Positions 33,576 through 45,548 of a DNA stretch of 64,000 nt are shown piece by piece. Every line of letters begins with the position of its first letter. Position 1 is the stretch's first letter. The notes under the pieces were generated by a model that was not told the DNA's origin, did not search any database, and saw only the letters and a program-made list of their open reading frames with translations. The stretch comes from Eupeodes corollae (Eukaryota > Arthropoda > Insecta > Diptera > Syrphidae), in NCBI RefSeq assembly GCF_945859685.1, contig NC_079148.1, positions 48,123,946 through 48,187,945 of the forward strand, given 5' to 3'. The position numbers and the translations under genes are program-made.

Positions 33576-34878
33576 TAACAAGTTAAACTGCGGTTAAGAA
33601 AAATAATTCTCAAGTTTTATTCAGCTAACAAAAAGAACGTATACACTTTTAAAACGTTTCTTGCTTTGAAACCTTACTAAAAAAATGCATCGATTGTGCC
33701 TTGAAACCTATATTGGCACACATTTTAAAGCGGTCTGATCTCATGCATGAAAATGCTTAAACATTTTAAATGTCTAAGAGTACTTTTCTAAAATTGCTAA
33801 CCTGTTAACCTGTTTTTGCTAGTAGCATAACTAAATAAACAATTTTTGGTTGGCATTTTCGAATGGTCCTTCGACCCAGATGCCTTTGGTTCACACAATA
33901 TTTTTTCTTTTGGATAAAAGTCAAATTCTGGATTGAAAATGAGGCACAATAAAATTGAATCTCAACTAAGCGACAATGTTGTTGCTCTATTTTGAATGCT
34001 TTTTTGTACAAAGTAATAAATATTATGATTTAAAACCATAAAATTCGTACTGAATGCGCCAAAAAGTCTACTGAAGATTAGACTGACAGATTCCTGTTGA
34101 CTTATCTGACATAACGCACATAAATAGAGCTTTTCAAAATAAGAAATAACTGTAAGTTTACGGCTTGAACAATGTTCTTCATTTTTTTAATCATAATGTA
34201 TTTAGATTTATTAAGAACTCGCATAACAGCTCTAGACCTACAATTCTTACTTCTATAAACAAAAGAAGATCTAGCATGGTTTTTCAAAACAACTAATTTT
34301 TACATGTGTAAAATAATGTATTCATGAAAATACAAATCTTAACGTAACTTTTGATACCTATTCCAAAATTCAATAACAACACACATGTAACTTTCAACAT
34401 AAACATAAGGTGCTTGAAATGATAACCTATTGATTTAACAATAATTTTACTTTTTCTTGAGGCTGGCAAAAAAAGAGAAACGTAAATAATAATAAAAACT
34501 AATTTCACAATATTGGAATATTTTTCAAAATCATCTTTAAAATTGCACTACACTTTATAAAATCACCTAATTTAAATAAAATATCGTATACAAAATTGTG
34601 TTTGATAACACTTATTACCACTTTTCCATTAATTAAATAAACAAACAGATCTAAAACGAAACTGCGAGAATATTCACTGTCAGAGAGTAAGTACATAGAT
34701 AGAGTGTTTATACTTTGTTTTGGAATTTGTATTATTTTTCTTTTGAACTCACGTTATAGTAAAATGCTTATTATTTGAGTATAAATAAACAAATTTCTCA
34801 CACAATGCTCCTGAATTAAAATGCTATGAATCATTCGAAATGTCCTAGTTTTTGATAGGACATTTAACGTGTTTTTTG
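33576..34878. other. Noncoding AT-rich interval
   Basis: No gene recognised; open frames are short, AT-driven and without motifs. Confidence 0.45.
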
Positions 34879-35795
34879 ACATTGAAAATCTTTTATTTGT
34901 TATTCTGTTTTGAGTTGTTGATTCAACTTTAGTCGAAATATCTTTTATGCGAAAATGGCGCAAATATTAAAACAAAATGTTAGGGGCTTAGCAGTTTGCT
35001 AGGTTTCTAAATATTTGGAAATTTAAACACATCAAAACAGTGGGGAACTGTTGCATTGATCTTTAATGTCAAAAAGTTAGAAGCCAAATAGATTAAACAA
35101 ATTATTTAAAATTCAACTCGCCAGTTTATGATTTTATGTTAACTAAAATCTTAAAGTAAAATACTAAAAAAAAAAAGTGTAATGAAACAGAACTTTATTG
35201 TACATAAATGTACATACACATTGAAAATCTTTTATTAGTTATTCTGTTATGATTTGTTGATTCAACTTTAGTCGAAATATCTTTTATGCGAAAATGGCGC
35301 AAAATTTAGAACAAAATGTAATTGGCGTAGCAGTTTGCTAGGTATCAAAATATTTAGAAATGTATACACATCAAAACAGTGACAGTTCGTAAAAAAAACA
35401 CATAACAAACAAACCTTGATCTGTAATGTCAAAAAGTTAGAAGTCAAGTAGATTAAACAAATTATTTAAAATTAAACTAGCCAATTTATGATTTTAACTT
35501 TAATTAAATCTTAAAGTAAAATACTAAAATTACACAAGTGTAATGAAACACAACTTTACTGTACATAAATGTACATACACATTGAAAATCTTTTATTTGT
35601 TACTCTGTTATGAGTTGTTGATTCAACTTTAGTCGAAATATCTTGTATGCGAAAATGGCCCAAAATTTAAAACAAAATGTTAGGGGCTTAGCAGTTTGCT
35701 AGGTTTCTAAATATTTGGAAATTCAAACACATCAAAACAGTGACAGATCGTGAAAAAAAACATAACAAACAAACCTTTATCTTTTTTTTTCAATT
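34879..35795 (+). repeat. Tandem repeat, three units of ~340-360 bp
   Basis: Units begin with ACATTGAAAATCTTTTATT at 34879, 35218 and 35579 (periods 339 and 361); the third is shorter. Shared blocks are GTTGATTCAACTTTAGTCG, TTAGCAGTTTGCTAGG and AACACATCAAAACAGTG. Units differ by small indels, including presence or absence of a TGACAGTTCGTAAAAAAAAC stretch. No ORF. Confidence 0.93.
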
Positions 35796-35890
35796 ATAAA
35801 TTCAAGAGTAAGTTCACTGATGTCATTTGGTTTTTGACAGATGGTTAAAGTTATGAAATTGTTTTCTCCTAATTCTAACCTAACTTAAAT

Positions 35891-36140
35891 AAAATAAATT
35901 GGGTGGCGCAACAGTCCGTTTGTGAACTAGGGGCTAGTGACTGACAACTCTCAACCATTCCTGTATGCGAGTACTGTTGTCAGGGATGGAAGGGACCTAC
36001 AGTTTTAAGCCGAATCCGAACGGCTCATTTGAGAAAGCACTTTTCATGACAAGAGTTACTCTTGGAGAATTGGTCAATTCCTCGCAAGAGGCAGTACCCG
36101 TAAAAAAACCAAGACCTCTCGCATGACAGTCCATCGCACT
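35891..36140 (-). mobile_element. tRNA-derived SINE, copy S3, body and tail part
   Basis: Minus-strand SINE (tail complement AAATAAATTGGGTGGCGCAA at 35891-35910; body with AGCCGAATCCGAACGGCT). It is cut inside its tRNA-like head at 36140, where a T-run begins. The missing head end resumes at 40390-40408. Between lies family A copy 2. Confidence 0.92.
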
Positions 36141-36897
36141 TTTTTTTTTTTAATTCATTTTTATTAGTTCATTCTTAAACCTATCTTAAAGCTAAACAAA
36201 AATTCATAAAACTAGCCTAGTTATCCATAACTTACAACTAACTTAATGATCCCATACGGACACTCTAAGTAAAACTATAACACTTAGTACTAAAGCCTTC
36301 CGGCCCTAAGATCTATTTCACTTCAGTTTATATTTTATTTATTTTTGTATTTATTAGAAAATTTGAAAAAAACAACTAATATTGATATCGTTTTTTATTT
36401 TTACTTAAAAACTACATAAAATAAGGTCCCTAATATAAAACTTAAAGCTAACTTAAACTACCTATAAACTACTTAAAACCACAGCAGCAAATCTAACGTT
36501 TTTTGTTTTTATAATTTATTGTCTTTTTTATGTTTTGTTCCTTTTTTTTATATTCCATGTTTTTTTCTGTTTTTTGTTTATTTTTTTTTTTTGTATTTTT
36601 TTTTGTGCCATCATGCCTATTCTACTTAAAACTATACCCTAAAACTATAAAACAAGTATGTAAGCCGGTGAAGGCTTAAAACCCCATCACGACTACCAGC
36701 GGCGACGCGTGCCTAAAAAATGTAGTCGTTCAGTTTCAAAATTCTTATTTGCGATGCCAAGAAGTCAAACAAGTCTTTTTTTATATAAAAGTACATAATA
36801 ATGTGGTTTAATTTTTATGTTAATAGTAAATAAAGTTTAGTTTTTTTTTGTTTAAGGTAAATAACAATAGACTTTTTACGTTAGTACTTTTAGCTGT

Positions 36898-37116
36898 TTA
36901 TTGTTCAATTGTAAGCATTGAAAGATTTGATAACCTATTTTGGCCCATAGTTGTTGCAGAATAGGTTTTTATTCTTTTAAGGGTTGAAAACGACCATTCA
37001 ACAGACGAGGTTGTTAAAGGGAATGTAAGTACAAGTTCACATAATTTGTATATCTCAGGGAAAACTGAAACCAGATCATCTATGCACCAGCTAGCCGTTT
37101 TCCCCATTTCCTTCAT
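36898..37116 (-). pseudogene. hAT transposase C-terminal dimerisation domain remnant
   Basis: A 72-codon frame reading CELVLTFPLTTSSVEWSFST then LKRIKTYSATTMGQNRLSNL and SMLTIE. The (P)LTTSSVERSFSTLKRIKT(Y) pattern is the hallmark of the hAT C-terminal dimerisation region; the usual SVERSFS arginine is tryptophan here. The catalytic core is absent. The remnant ends at the element's 3' side, as expected for an internally deleted hAT. Confidence 0.88.
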
Positions 37117-37365
37117 TCCACAGTAAAAAGAAGCTTTCCTCGTTCAAAACTGATCTGAACGAAATCGTCCCTAGGAACTACGCGCGTCTCATTTCTCATA
37201 TTCGAAAAAATAAAAAATAAAATGTTGGAATATGTACCCAAATAAGTAAATAAACTACTTACCTACGCCCTAGCTATCCGTTTTCCTTATTTCCATCATT
37301 CTATATACTAAAAAAAGCTCTACTCGTTCAAAACAGATTTGCACGAAATGCTCCCTACAACGAGC
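37085..37365. repeat. Direct duplication inside the hAT element
   Basis: 37088-37180 and 37267-37360 align (AGCTAGCCGTTTTCC versus AGCTATCCGTTTTCC; CTCGTTCAAAAC in both). The left copy overlaps the coding remnant. On the minus strand the right copy is followed by GTAGGTAAGTAG, a possible splice donor, so one copy may descend from an exon edge. Confidence 0.75.
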
Positions 37366-37703
37366 GAATTGTTTTTTTCTTTCCTTTTATGCTTTCTATG
37401 GGCTCATTTCGTTGCCAAATCGTATGAACGACTTGGGTAGATACACTGTACAGATCGGTTGAGTAAAACAAAACAGTAGCAGGTAGCTAGTTCGTTTTTT
37501 TTTATTTGGTTAGTTCACAGAAGGAACGCGCGAGTTGGAAAATGGAAAATATGTACGTATACATTAGATATAACTATAAGGAATGAACTAACAATATGAT
37601 TATGAGGTGTGGGTTAATTAGATAGAAATTAAAATAATGTCGCCTGTAAGCTAGTCGTTCATGCACGACTTGAACAATATGACGCCTCGCCACTGACGAC
37701 TAC

Positions 37704-40290
37704 CCAATATCAAGTGCCGTTTGAAGCCACCAAAACTGGTTCTCCTGCTTTAGCCGGTCCCGTTCGGACACAGCCCTACTGAACCGAAGTAGCTCTGCTC
37801 CGCCTTGTGCCATTACGTCCCGATTGTACAGGAGTCGCCTATCCACGGTTCTTCGTCTGACGTGGTAGATTAGCGGAACTGCCAATCTATCCTGTATCAG
37901 ACCGCATTTGTCTAAAAAGAGGAATGCCTCTGGTGGAATGAAGCCGCTCAAGCGTGCACTTTCAAAATACTCGTCGTTCGGATAAAACGCCCCGAAAATT
38001 AAATTGTTCGTCGAAGACATAGCTCTTGCAATGTGACCTCGAACGAGTTTTATCACGCAATTATCAATTCTGTTGATTCGAGCCCCGTTGTATAGGACCT
38101 CGTTAGAATAGTAAGGCACATAAGAAGATTCGGCTGTTCGATATAAACCGGTACAGAGTCGTAAACACTGCCGCTCGAACACCCGAAATTTCTCCATCTG
38201 GGAAGGGGCAACGCTGAACCACACAGGACAACCATAAACGATCATTGGCCGTATGAGGCCCATGTAGCAAATTACCTTCACTCTGGGGTCAAGCCGACTG
38301 CTAAAAAACAGCCGTTTCGTCAGAGCGAAGGCTCCTCTGGCCCTGTTCAGAGCAGCATTTATATGTCTGTCGAAATATAAATACTGATCTAACCAGATAC
38401 CGAGGTACTTCACTACACTTTTGCTCGCTAATAGCTGCCCGTGAAGATCAACGATGACCATCTTGCGCCAATTCTTACACGTATCCCTCGTGGCCCTAGC
38501 CAACGGAGTCCGGAACAGAATTGTCTCTGACTTTTGGACATTTATTTTCAGTTTCCAGTCGTCGCAATATCGCCGAATCTTGTCGAAATTACGCTGCAAG
38601 ATAATTCTAATAACCTCAACCTTTCGGGTCGTTCTGTACGCAATTAGATCGTCGGCGTACGCAATTGCCTTTGTAAGACTACCTATCAGATCGCTGGTGT
38701 AAATGCTGAAGAGAATCGGCGAATTCACCGCTCCCTGTTGAAGACCATTTTTAATTGAGAATGTTGTGGTAGAAGTTACATTGCCACTTTTGACAACAAA
38801 CTTTCTACCGATAAGCATATCCTAAAGGTATATACAACACTGGCTTGCTTTTGTCAATCCTGCTCAGTTTTAGGTAAAGACCCTCTAACCATACGGTGTC
38901 AAAGGCCTTTTCCAAATCAACCAGAACAGCACCTGTGCATTGTTGTTTTGATTTATTCCATTGGATATCAGAAACGAGTTTAGACGCAGCATGAATTGTG
39001 TCATGATCCGCCTTGAACCTGAACTGTTTATCCGGAATTATTTTGTTGTCCGCAGCCCACTCAGTCAGAGCTCTATTAATGATCTTTTCGAAAACTTTGC
39101 TGATGCTCGGAAGAAGACTTATCGACCGAAGATTTGACGGGTTGGAGTTGTCCATTCCCTTTTTCGGGAGAGGATGAACCACAGCGGTCTTCCAATGCAT
39201 TATATAATATGCATTATTCAGTGCATTGTTGAAGAGTGTGGTGTAAATGTCAATTGCTTCCAACGTTAAATGTCTTAGTACAACGTTGGATACACCATCG
39301 ACACCTGCTTACTTTTTGTTTTTTATTGAATTGAAGATGAGCTGAAGCTCAACCTTCGTCACTAACAAGGGACTTGCTCCCGTTTGCTCGGCGATTATGG
39401 CATTTGCCAAGGAATCGTCATTGAACCGCATGAATCCGCAGTTCTCAGATCGCCATTGTGTCAAATCATTTAGAATGTAAAAGCTCTGTTTTCCAGGTCG
39501 TGGTTGGGGCGAATGCTAACATTTACCTTGTACACTTGCTGGAAGGCAGCTCCCACCGCCTCCACTTTTTCCTTTGGATCTTCAATTATGTAAAAGTCAT
39601 CGTCAAAGATGGCTTCCTCTGGATCTATTTGCGCTGTCCTGAGTACGTTTCTGTTCTCTTCAGTTCTTTGGAGTTTCAGACTCGGAAGGTCATTACCGTT
39701 TTTTTTCCTGAATATCTTGTTGATTTTGGGGAACATACTAGGGTCACTCGAATTAACTGACCGGATCTTGCGGTCCCAGTACTTGTTAATTGATAGCCTG
39801 TAGTTCTCCTTAATCAACAGGTTGACATTTTTGATTGACGACTTCAGTGTCCTAACCTCCAATTCGTTTGGGTCTGCCAGTCGTCTATACAAGTTTTTGA
39901 GTCTTGTCAGTAAGCCACTCTTGTGCCTACGTAGTGCGTCAATTGTCGCGTTTCTGTAAGCGTCCATTTGGTCCCGTTCTGTACTTTGGAATTGTCCGTT
40001 CTATCGTTCGTTTTATTGTTTCGTCCATCTGTTGTAAAAGTTGGTCAATTTCTGTATTTGTCAGGTTTCTGTTGGTTGGTGGGGCTATGTCACTCGAACG
40101 AAGTTCTCTCGCTAAGGCGTTGGTGAAACGAGGCCAACGCATCTTACTGTATTGTAAGAGTGCGTTGCAACGTATTCTTCCAATTCCACGCGTTCGTTTG
40201 GAATTTGCATTACAGCAGCCAGTCCCCAGTGATTACTGTCGTACTCGACTGTCTGTAAGTAGTTTCAAGGGTGATTACCCACTCTGTCTG
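37704..40290 (-). pseudogene. RT pseudogene of family A, copy 2
   Basis: The C-terminal half of the RT is open for 372 codons (38818-37700): KNGLQQGAVNSPILFSIYTS, YADDLIAYRTTRKVE, KINVQKSETILFRTP, KYLGIWLDQYLYFDRHI, LIRPMIVYGCPVWFS and QENQFWWLQTALD. The N-terminal half (39263-38805) has KTAVVHPLPKKG, SISLLPSISKVFEK and LVDLEKAFDTVW (motif A). One frame change near 38815 (YIPLGYA instead of YDML) separates them. Upstream lie the linker (39967-39470) and an endonuclease remnant (to ~40290). Lesions are few, and this is the best-preserved copy of the family here. Confidence 0.9.
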
Positions 40291-40389
40291 TAACTGTCAG
40301 TCTGGTGTCGTACAGCAAAAGATCCAGAAAGGAGCCGCTTCTTGGATACGATGGCTTTTCAGTAGTCAGCAGATACAGTCCATCCCACT

Positions 40390-40408
40390 AACCACCATGC
40401 CACGGGTA
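40390..40408 (-). mobile_element. SINE S3, detached head end
   Basis: On the minus strand reads TACCCGTGGCATGGTGGTT, the start of the tRNA-like head. Joined with 35891-36140 it completes S3, so the gap was created by the retrotransposon insertion. Confidence 0.9.
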
Positions 40409-42570
40409 CTACTAAAATAACTTAGTTCCTTGATATTCTTATGCCAAAAAAGGTAGATTTATCAGAGTTGTCAAGAAAAGTAGAAAGTTGAAAAGAAACA
40501 TTACACATTTTTAACTTTGACAGTATCTAAGATAAAAAGGAAACCATTCACTTGTTTTTCTTTAAGTTATGCGGGAAAACAAATGGTAACAAGATTTGCC
40601 CATTTTACAAGAATAGGTAAAAGTCCATTTAAGTCATGGGAAACATATCATTAAAAAGAAGTTGAAATGGGCACTAAAATAGACAATCATGAACTAGAAA
40701 AATAGCTCTTCTAAATTACATTTTTAAAGGGTCCCATCATTTTAAAAACTTTTATACATATGCCTGTATCGAAATTCTTTGCTTTTTTAGGTAAATAATC
40801 GAAACACATAGTTTTGTTGACAGCTGTCAAAATGAAATAATATGACAGTCATGGTAAAGTATCATGGATGCGATATCAGTTGTCGGTTTTCCTTTGACAG
40901 ACAAAATTATTCACCTTCGCCTTCGAGGTCTTCAAAACCTAGTTTTTCCACTACCTAAAGTTAAATGTCAAAAATAACCTTTATAGATCGTTTGGCGGTG
41001 TTTATCTGACTTATTTTATGTTTGAGGTTAAAAACGTGTTAAGTTTATTAGAAAAAATATACACAGGGTGAATAAGAAGAACAACTCAGCCTGAGTCTAT
41101 GTTCCTCAAAATATTGTGATCTTAATAATAACAAAACCTGTAAAGATAAAATCAAAGTATCCCAAAATTCATAAGCCATCATGCCACCGAGCCGCACCAA
41201 AAAAGAAAGTATAACATTCCAAAAAAAAAAAACAAATACACTGCACCACCAGATGCTGCTAAAAAGAATAAGGGAAAACCCACGTTCACACGTCCGTCCC
41301 ATAATTGTGATGTACATCACAAAAGGGGCCTGTATAATACGGATTAAACTAAAATCGAATTCCCTGGAAAATCTCCTCGAAAACCAACCTGAGCTGAATC
41401 AAGGAGTGAGTTTATTTTTGCACACAGGCGTGTTTTATCCCTTGCTTATGGGTTTAAATGCAAACCTTTTTGTTGAGGTGCGTGTATTTTTTTATTTTTA
41501 TTTTTATTATTATTATTTCAAGATGAAAGTGCATCGCTGGAAATAACCTCTGTGAACAAATAAATACAAACAGATCTAATTAAGGAAATGTTGAATGTTC
41601 TTTTTTCAAACCCCCAGCAAAAGATTCCTTATAATTTAGTAATTTACAAAATACTTTAAACTGCTCTTATATCATTCAGAATTTATTTTCAAAATAAACA
41701 ATTAGTCAGTAATATTGTTTGGAGATAAATATTTTTAAATTAACGATTGGGTTATTGTTGTTGGCATTTTCGTTGCACATATATGTATGAATGTACTTGA
41801 AGTTGATAAAGTATTAATGGGCACTAATTTTGGAAAAAATATTGCACTATTAACAAGTCAATATTATAATTATTTGACAACTGGCAATAATTGGAAGGAT
41901 AAATGGAAAATTGTGTCAGACTTTCCAGTTGTGGTGTGTGGGTTGGGAATTGCGACAGCAAAATAAGTTTGCAGTAGTTATTGCATGCTGTGTGTAAATG
42001 TGTTGATGGTTAGATGGCTTAATAATCTGTGCAGAAGGAGATACAAAAAATATACATATATATTTTTGGCAAATTATTTTTCTGCCGGAAAATGTGTTGA
42101 ACGTAGGTCCATATACTTACATATGTGAAAATTCATTTCCCGGAAAGAAGAATTTAGATCAGCATTTTTTCCTCACAAATTGGACTTTAAAATTTGTAGT
42201 CATTTAGATGATTATAAATATGGAGGATATTTCCTGCTTTTTGAATTTGTTGTTCGATTTAATCAATCATTGAAAGTGTTGGACGATAATTATGTGGGAG
42301 GTTTAATGATTAATCTCTTTTTAGAGGAAATACAGTTTGTTCATCATTTCATTACGTAGTTCAAGAGAGTGGAGGACAGATACAGTTCTGATGAACATCC
42401 GGATCCGGTGAAATATTTTTTTTTTTAATGAGATGACAGGGTTGTTAAAGAATGCAATCTTCTTTGAGTGCAATCATTTATGACTTCAATATTGAGATTG
42501 CTTTCATTGACTTCGCTTTAAGACGTCAGACTGCAAATTATGCAATCTCCATTGCATAATCTCCACTGCA
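40409..42570. other. Noncoding AT-rich interval
   Basis: About 2.2 kb without a recognisable gene. The longest open stretch (41181-41546) is lysine-rich with no motif and spans an A-run, so I do not call it. Confidence 0.5.
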
Positions 42571-42598
42571 AATTGCGTGGCTGGTTTTTTTTACCATA

Positions 42599-44287
42599 CT
42601 TACTTGCTTACATAAGGTGGTGCTACAGTCCGGGGCGGACTCGGGCCTCAGCCAACATGCGTCTCCAGCCAGCTCGGTCACTAGCTAGCTGTCTCCAGTT
42701 TCGCCAGCCAAGTTAGTTGGGGTTGTCTCCCCCCTGGGTGCGCCACCTGAGTCTCGGTCTTCCCCTACTGCGCCGTCCCTCGGGGTTGGATTCGAAGACT
42801 TTCCGGATTGAAGCGTTGATGTCCATCCGCTCTACATGACCTAACCATCTTAGCCGTTGGACTTTAATTCTGCTTACTAGGTCAGTGTCGCTGTACAGCC
42901 CGTACAGTTCGTCGTTATATCTTCTCCTCCATTCTCCATCTATGCGTACGGGACCAAAAATCACCCGAAGAGCTTTTCTCTCGAAGCATCCTAAGACGCT
43001 CTCATCTTTCTTTGACAGGGTCCAGGCCTCAGCGCCATAAATGAGAACCGGGATGATGAGTGTCTTATAGATGGTGATTTTACATGCTCGAGAGAGGACT
43101 TTACTTCCCAATTGCCTTTTAAGTCCAAAGAAGCAGCGATTTGCAAGAGTTATTCTTCGTTTGATTTCAGCGCTGGTGTCGTTGTCTGTGTTAATAGCGG
43201 TGCCTAGGTAGACAAAGTCCTTAACTACCTCAAAGTTAAGCTGTCCATGGTGACGTTTTGTCCAAGACGTCGTTGCTCAGTGTCCTTTTTTGATGACATA
43301 TACTTGGTCTTGCCCTCATTGACCACTAAACCCATCTTCTTCGCTTCCGTCGCAATGCTCAAAAACGCTCCACTGACATCACGCTTTGATCTTCCAATTA
43401 TGTCAATGTCATCTGCGTATCCGAGTAATTGGATGGATCTTTGGAAGATTGTGCCTCTAGTTTTGACAGTTGGGTTTTGCACTATTCTTTCCAGAACGAT
43501 GTTGAAGAAGTCACATGACAGTGCATCGCCTTGTCTAAAACTTTTTTGACATAAAATACTTTGGTAAGAACTTTTTCGACCTTGATAGAGCAGCGTGCAT
43601 TCTCCATCGTCATTCTGCACAAACGGATATGTTTGCCAGGATGCCATAACTAGACATGCTCTGTAGAGCTTCTCCCTATAGATGCTGTCACACGCGGCTT
43701 TAAAATCGATAAAGAGATGGTGGGTATCGATTTAAAGCTCCTGGGTTTTTTCCAAGATCTGCCGTAGTGTAAATTTTTGGTCGATAGTGGACTTTTCTGG
43801 TCTGAAGCCACGCTGATAAGGACCAATCAGGTTGTTGACGAATGGCTTCAGACGTTCACATAATACGACAGAAAGTATCTTATATGCAATGTTAAGAAGA
43901 CTGATACCTCTGTAGTTGGTGCAGTTAAGAGGGTCTCCTTTCTTATGTATCGGGCACACTATGCTGAGATTCCACTCATCGGATAAGTCGGTGCATGCTC
44001 CCTACCAAGTCATCGCCTGCTGCTTTGAATAGTTCGGCAGCGATGCCGTCAGCTCTAGCAGCTTTGTTTGACTTAAGTTTAGATATAGCTATCTTCACTT
44101 CGTCAAGGTCGGGTAGGCGGAATTGTTGATCTGCGTCGCCGAGGTTGAGTGGTTCTATCTCCCTTAAAGCAAAATTCGGTTCGTCATCGTCGTTATATAA
44201 TTTGGAGAAGTGATATTTCCATATTCTCAGCATCGACAGCGGTTCTACTACGATGTTCCCCTGATCGTCTTTACAGGTTTCGGTTCG
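42599..44287 (-). mobile_element. RTE-clade retrotransposon copy RTE-E, 5' truncated
   Basis: Minus strand, with 3' TAAG/CAAG units (complement of 42599-42616) and the shared 3' end. The 9 bases TTTACCATA (42590-42598) and TTTACGATA (44288-44296) are the likely target duplication, one mismatch. It starts near the linker between endonuclease and RT (complement of CCCCTGATCGTCTTTACAGG at 44251). Confidence 0.88.
42713..44233 (-). pseudogene. RT pseudogene of RTE-E
   Basis: From the right: MLRIWKYHFSKLYNDDDEP, KLKSNKAARADGIAAELFK (ends 43976); then a deletion/frameshift near 43980 at the same place as the RTE-D deletion; PIHKKGDPLNCTNYRGISLL and RGFRPEKSTIDQKFTLRQIL; motif A still encoded near 43690-43710 but out of frame; FRQGDALSCDFFNIVLERIV and YADDIDIIG (43647-43225); final block 43111-42713 with FGPVRIDGEWRRRYNDELYG and RLRWLGHVERM. 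At least three frame changes. Confidence 0.88.
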
Positions 44288-44757
44288 TTTACGATATCAG
44301 TTTAAAAAAAAGGTGAACATTTTGGTTAACCCTGAATACTTCATGAACCCCAAAAACGCTAGAGACATGAATTAAAATTAAATATAATATATTGTAACGT
44401 GATAACAAAAAAGTATATTTTTTGAAAAAAAAACCAATTAACGGTTTCTTGTATAAATCAAAAAAATCACAAAAAAAATTTGTCCCCTCGAAAATTTTAC
44501 GAATTCAAAATGATTTCATCTCCAAAACAATTTTGTGCAACGAAAAATAACGTTTTTATAAACATTTTTGGGGTTCCGAAAAAAAATGTATTATATTTAA
44601 AACGATAATCTGGAGTCTTAAAATAAACACGACGGAACTGTTTCAAAATCTATTAAACGTCAAAAATAAACAAACTGAGTGAATTAAGTTACAATACATT
44701 TAAATCAAAAATTAAAATATCAAAAGACTTAAGCATATATCAATATTTATTTGCTGG

Positions 44758-45000
44758 ATGTTGGAATGCTACCAATTAACAAAAACGAAAGCTCACTTAA
44801 CCCGATTGAACCCCTTTGAAAGAGATGAAGACGATTTGTATGAAAAGTATCGATTTGAGAAAAAAACTGTCAAATTTATGATTGACCTTCTAAATATTAT
44901 AGATCAAAATTTAATAAAATGTTTGCTAATATCTGCGTGCATCGAAGTCTTAAAACCACTAGCCCGTATTTATAAAATTTCTCAACTAACAGCAAACTAA
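44758..45000 (+). pseudogene. Possible HARBI1-type transposase N-terminal remnant
   Basis: An 80-codon frame whose part ERDEDDLYEKYRFEKKTVKF then MIDLL resembles the N-terminal helical region of Harbinger (HARBI1-type, DDE_4) transposases, where an acidic stretch precedes (F)xxRYRxSKxxVxxLxxLL. No catalytic domain follows and no inverted repeats were found around it. The similarity is short, so it could be coincidental. If right, it is the only transposase relic that could belong with the Harbinger-like elements at 14.4 and 61.8 kb. Confidence 0.4.
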
Positions 45001-45548
45001 ATAGTTTAAAGGGTTTAAAATATTTCGGGTCTCCAGCTAACACAATTTGTTACCCTTTGCAAGCCATTTTGTATTGTAGTAGAATATGCTTTAAACCCAT
45101 TTCTAACTAAACAGAGTTGGCAAATTCTTTACTAAAAGCAGCTGTATCTAACCTACATGTTAAATTAAGACTCCAGTTCAAATAGAAATGGGTTTAAAAT
45201 ATGACTATGAATATGCCCCATATTGTTTTGTGTCTTACGTTAAGGTATGTTTAAATGCAGAAAAGTAGCTTTCATTATTAATTTGATTCTTGTTCATGAA
45301 AAATAGGGAAACAGCTACAAAAGCAAACAGGGTTGCTGTTTAAATATTCTTGCCTCACAATCCAAGGAGTGAAAAAAGTTCAGTTAAAAGTAAAAGTTAA
45401 CTTAAATGAACCAAACAATTTGTCGGTGTTTTATATTTAAATCTGTCATAAGTGGCCGTGAGATCGTTTCAAATACGTCATTTTCTGTTTTCAATTTTTC
45501 ATTTTTACCATAAGAAACATGGCGCAAGAGAGTATCTCTGTGTTAATA
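45001..45548. other. Noncoding interval
   Basis: No feature recognised between the possible Harbinger remnant and the second RTE-like element. Confidence 0.4.

Larger units (their letters stand above)
36697..37695 (-). mobile_element. hAT DNA transposon (999 bp), inserted in family A copy 2
   Basis: Ends CAGCGGCGACGCGT (36697-36710) and the complement CAGTGGCGAGGCGT (37682-37695) match at 12 of 14 bases and have the CAG-GGC form of hAT ends. ACGACTAC flanks both sides (36689-36696, 37696-37703), an exact 8-bp duplication as hAT produces. It keeps only the C-terminal piece of a transposase and is non-autonomous. Confidence 0.95.
36141..40374 (-). mobile_element. Non-LTR retrotransposon family A, copy 2, inserted in SINE S3
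   Basis: The minus-strand 3' end has a poly(A) tail (T-run 36140-36151). The 3' untranslated region is AT-rich and the 5' end is at 40374, inside the endonuclease C-terminal region. The 15 bases ACAGTCCATCGCACT at 36126-36140 recur with one change at 40375-40389, proving insertion into the SINE head. A hAT transposon (36697-37695) later entered the 3' untranslated part. Without the hAT the element is about 3.2 kb. Confidence 0.95.
42571..44590 (-). repeat. Repeat family X, fragment X5, split by RTE-E
   Basis: The left piece (42571-42598: AAATTGCGTGGCTGG then TTTTTTTTACCATA) and the right piece (44288 onward: ATCAGTTTAAAAAAAAGGTG, GAACATTTTGGTTAACCCTG) match the continuous X sequence in X1 and X3. 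The right piece runs through the GTGATAACAAAAAAGTAT and CAATTTTGTGCAACGAAAAA blocks to about 44590. Confidence 0.75.

Noticed and set aside
36689..36740. The hAT left end as part of the retrotransposon 3' UTR
   Set aside because: Comparison with family A copy 1 shows that the sequence continues directly from GTAGTCG-like to GATGGGGTTTTAAGCC once the hAT is removed.
41181..41546. 121-codon open frame with a lysine-rich start
   Set aside because: It crosses an A-run and ends in low-complexity phenylalanine/tyrosine sequence, with no recognisable domain.
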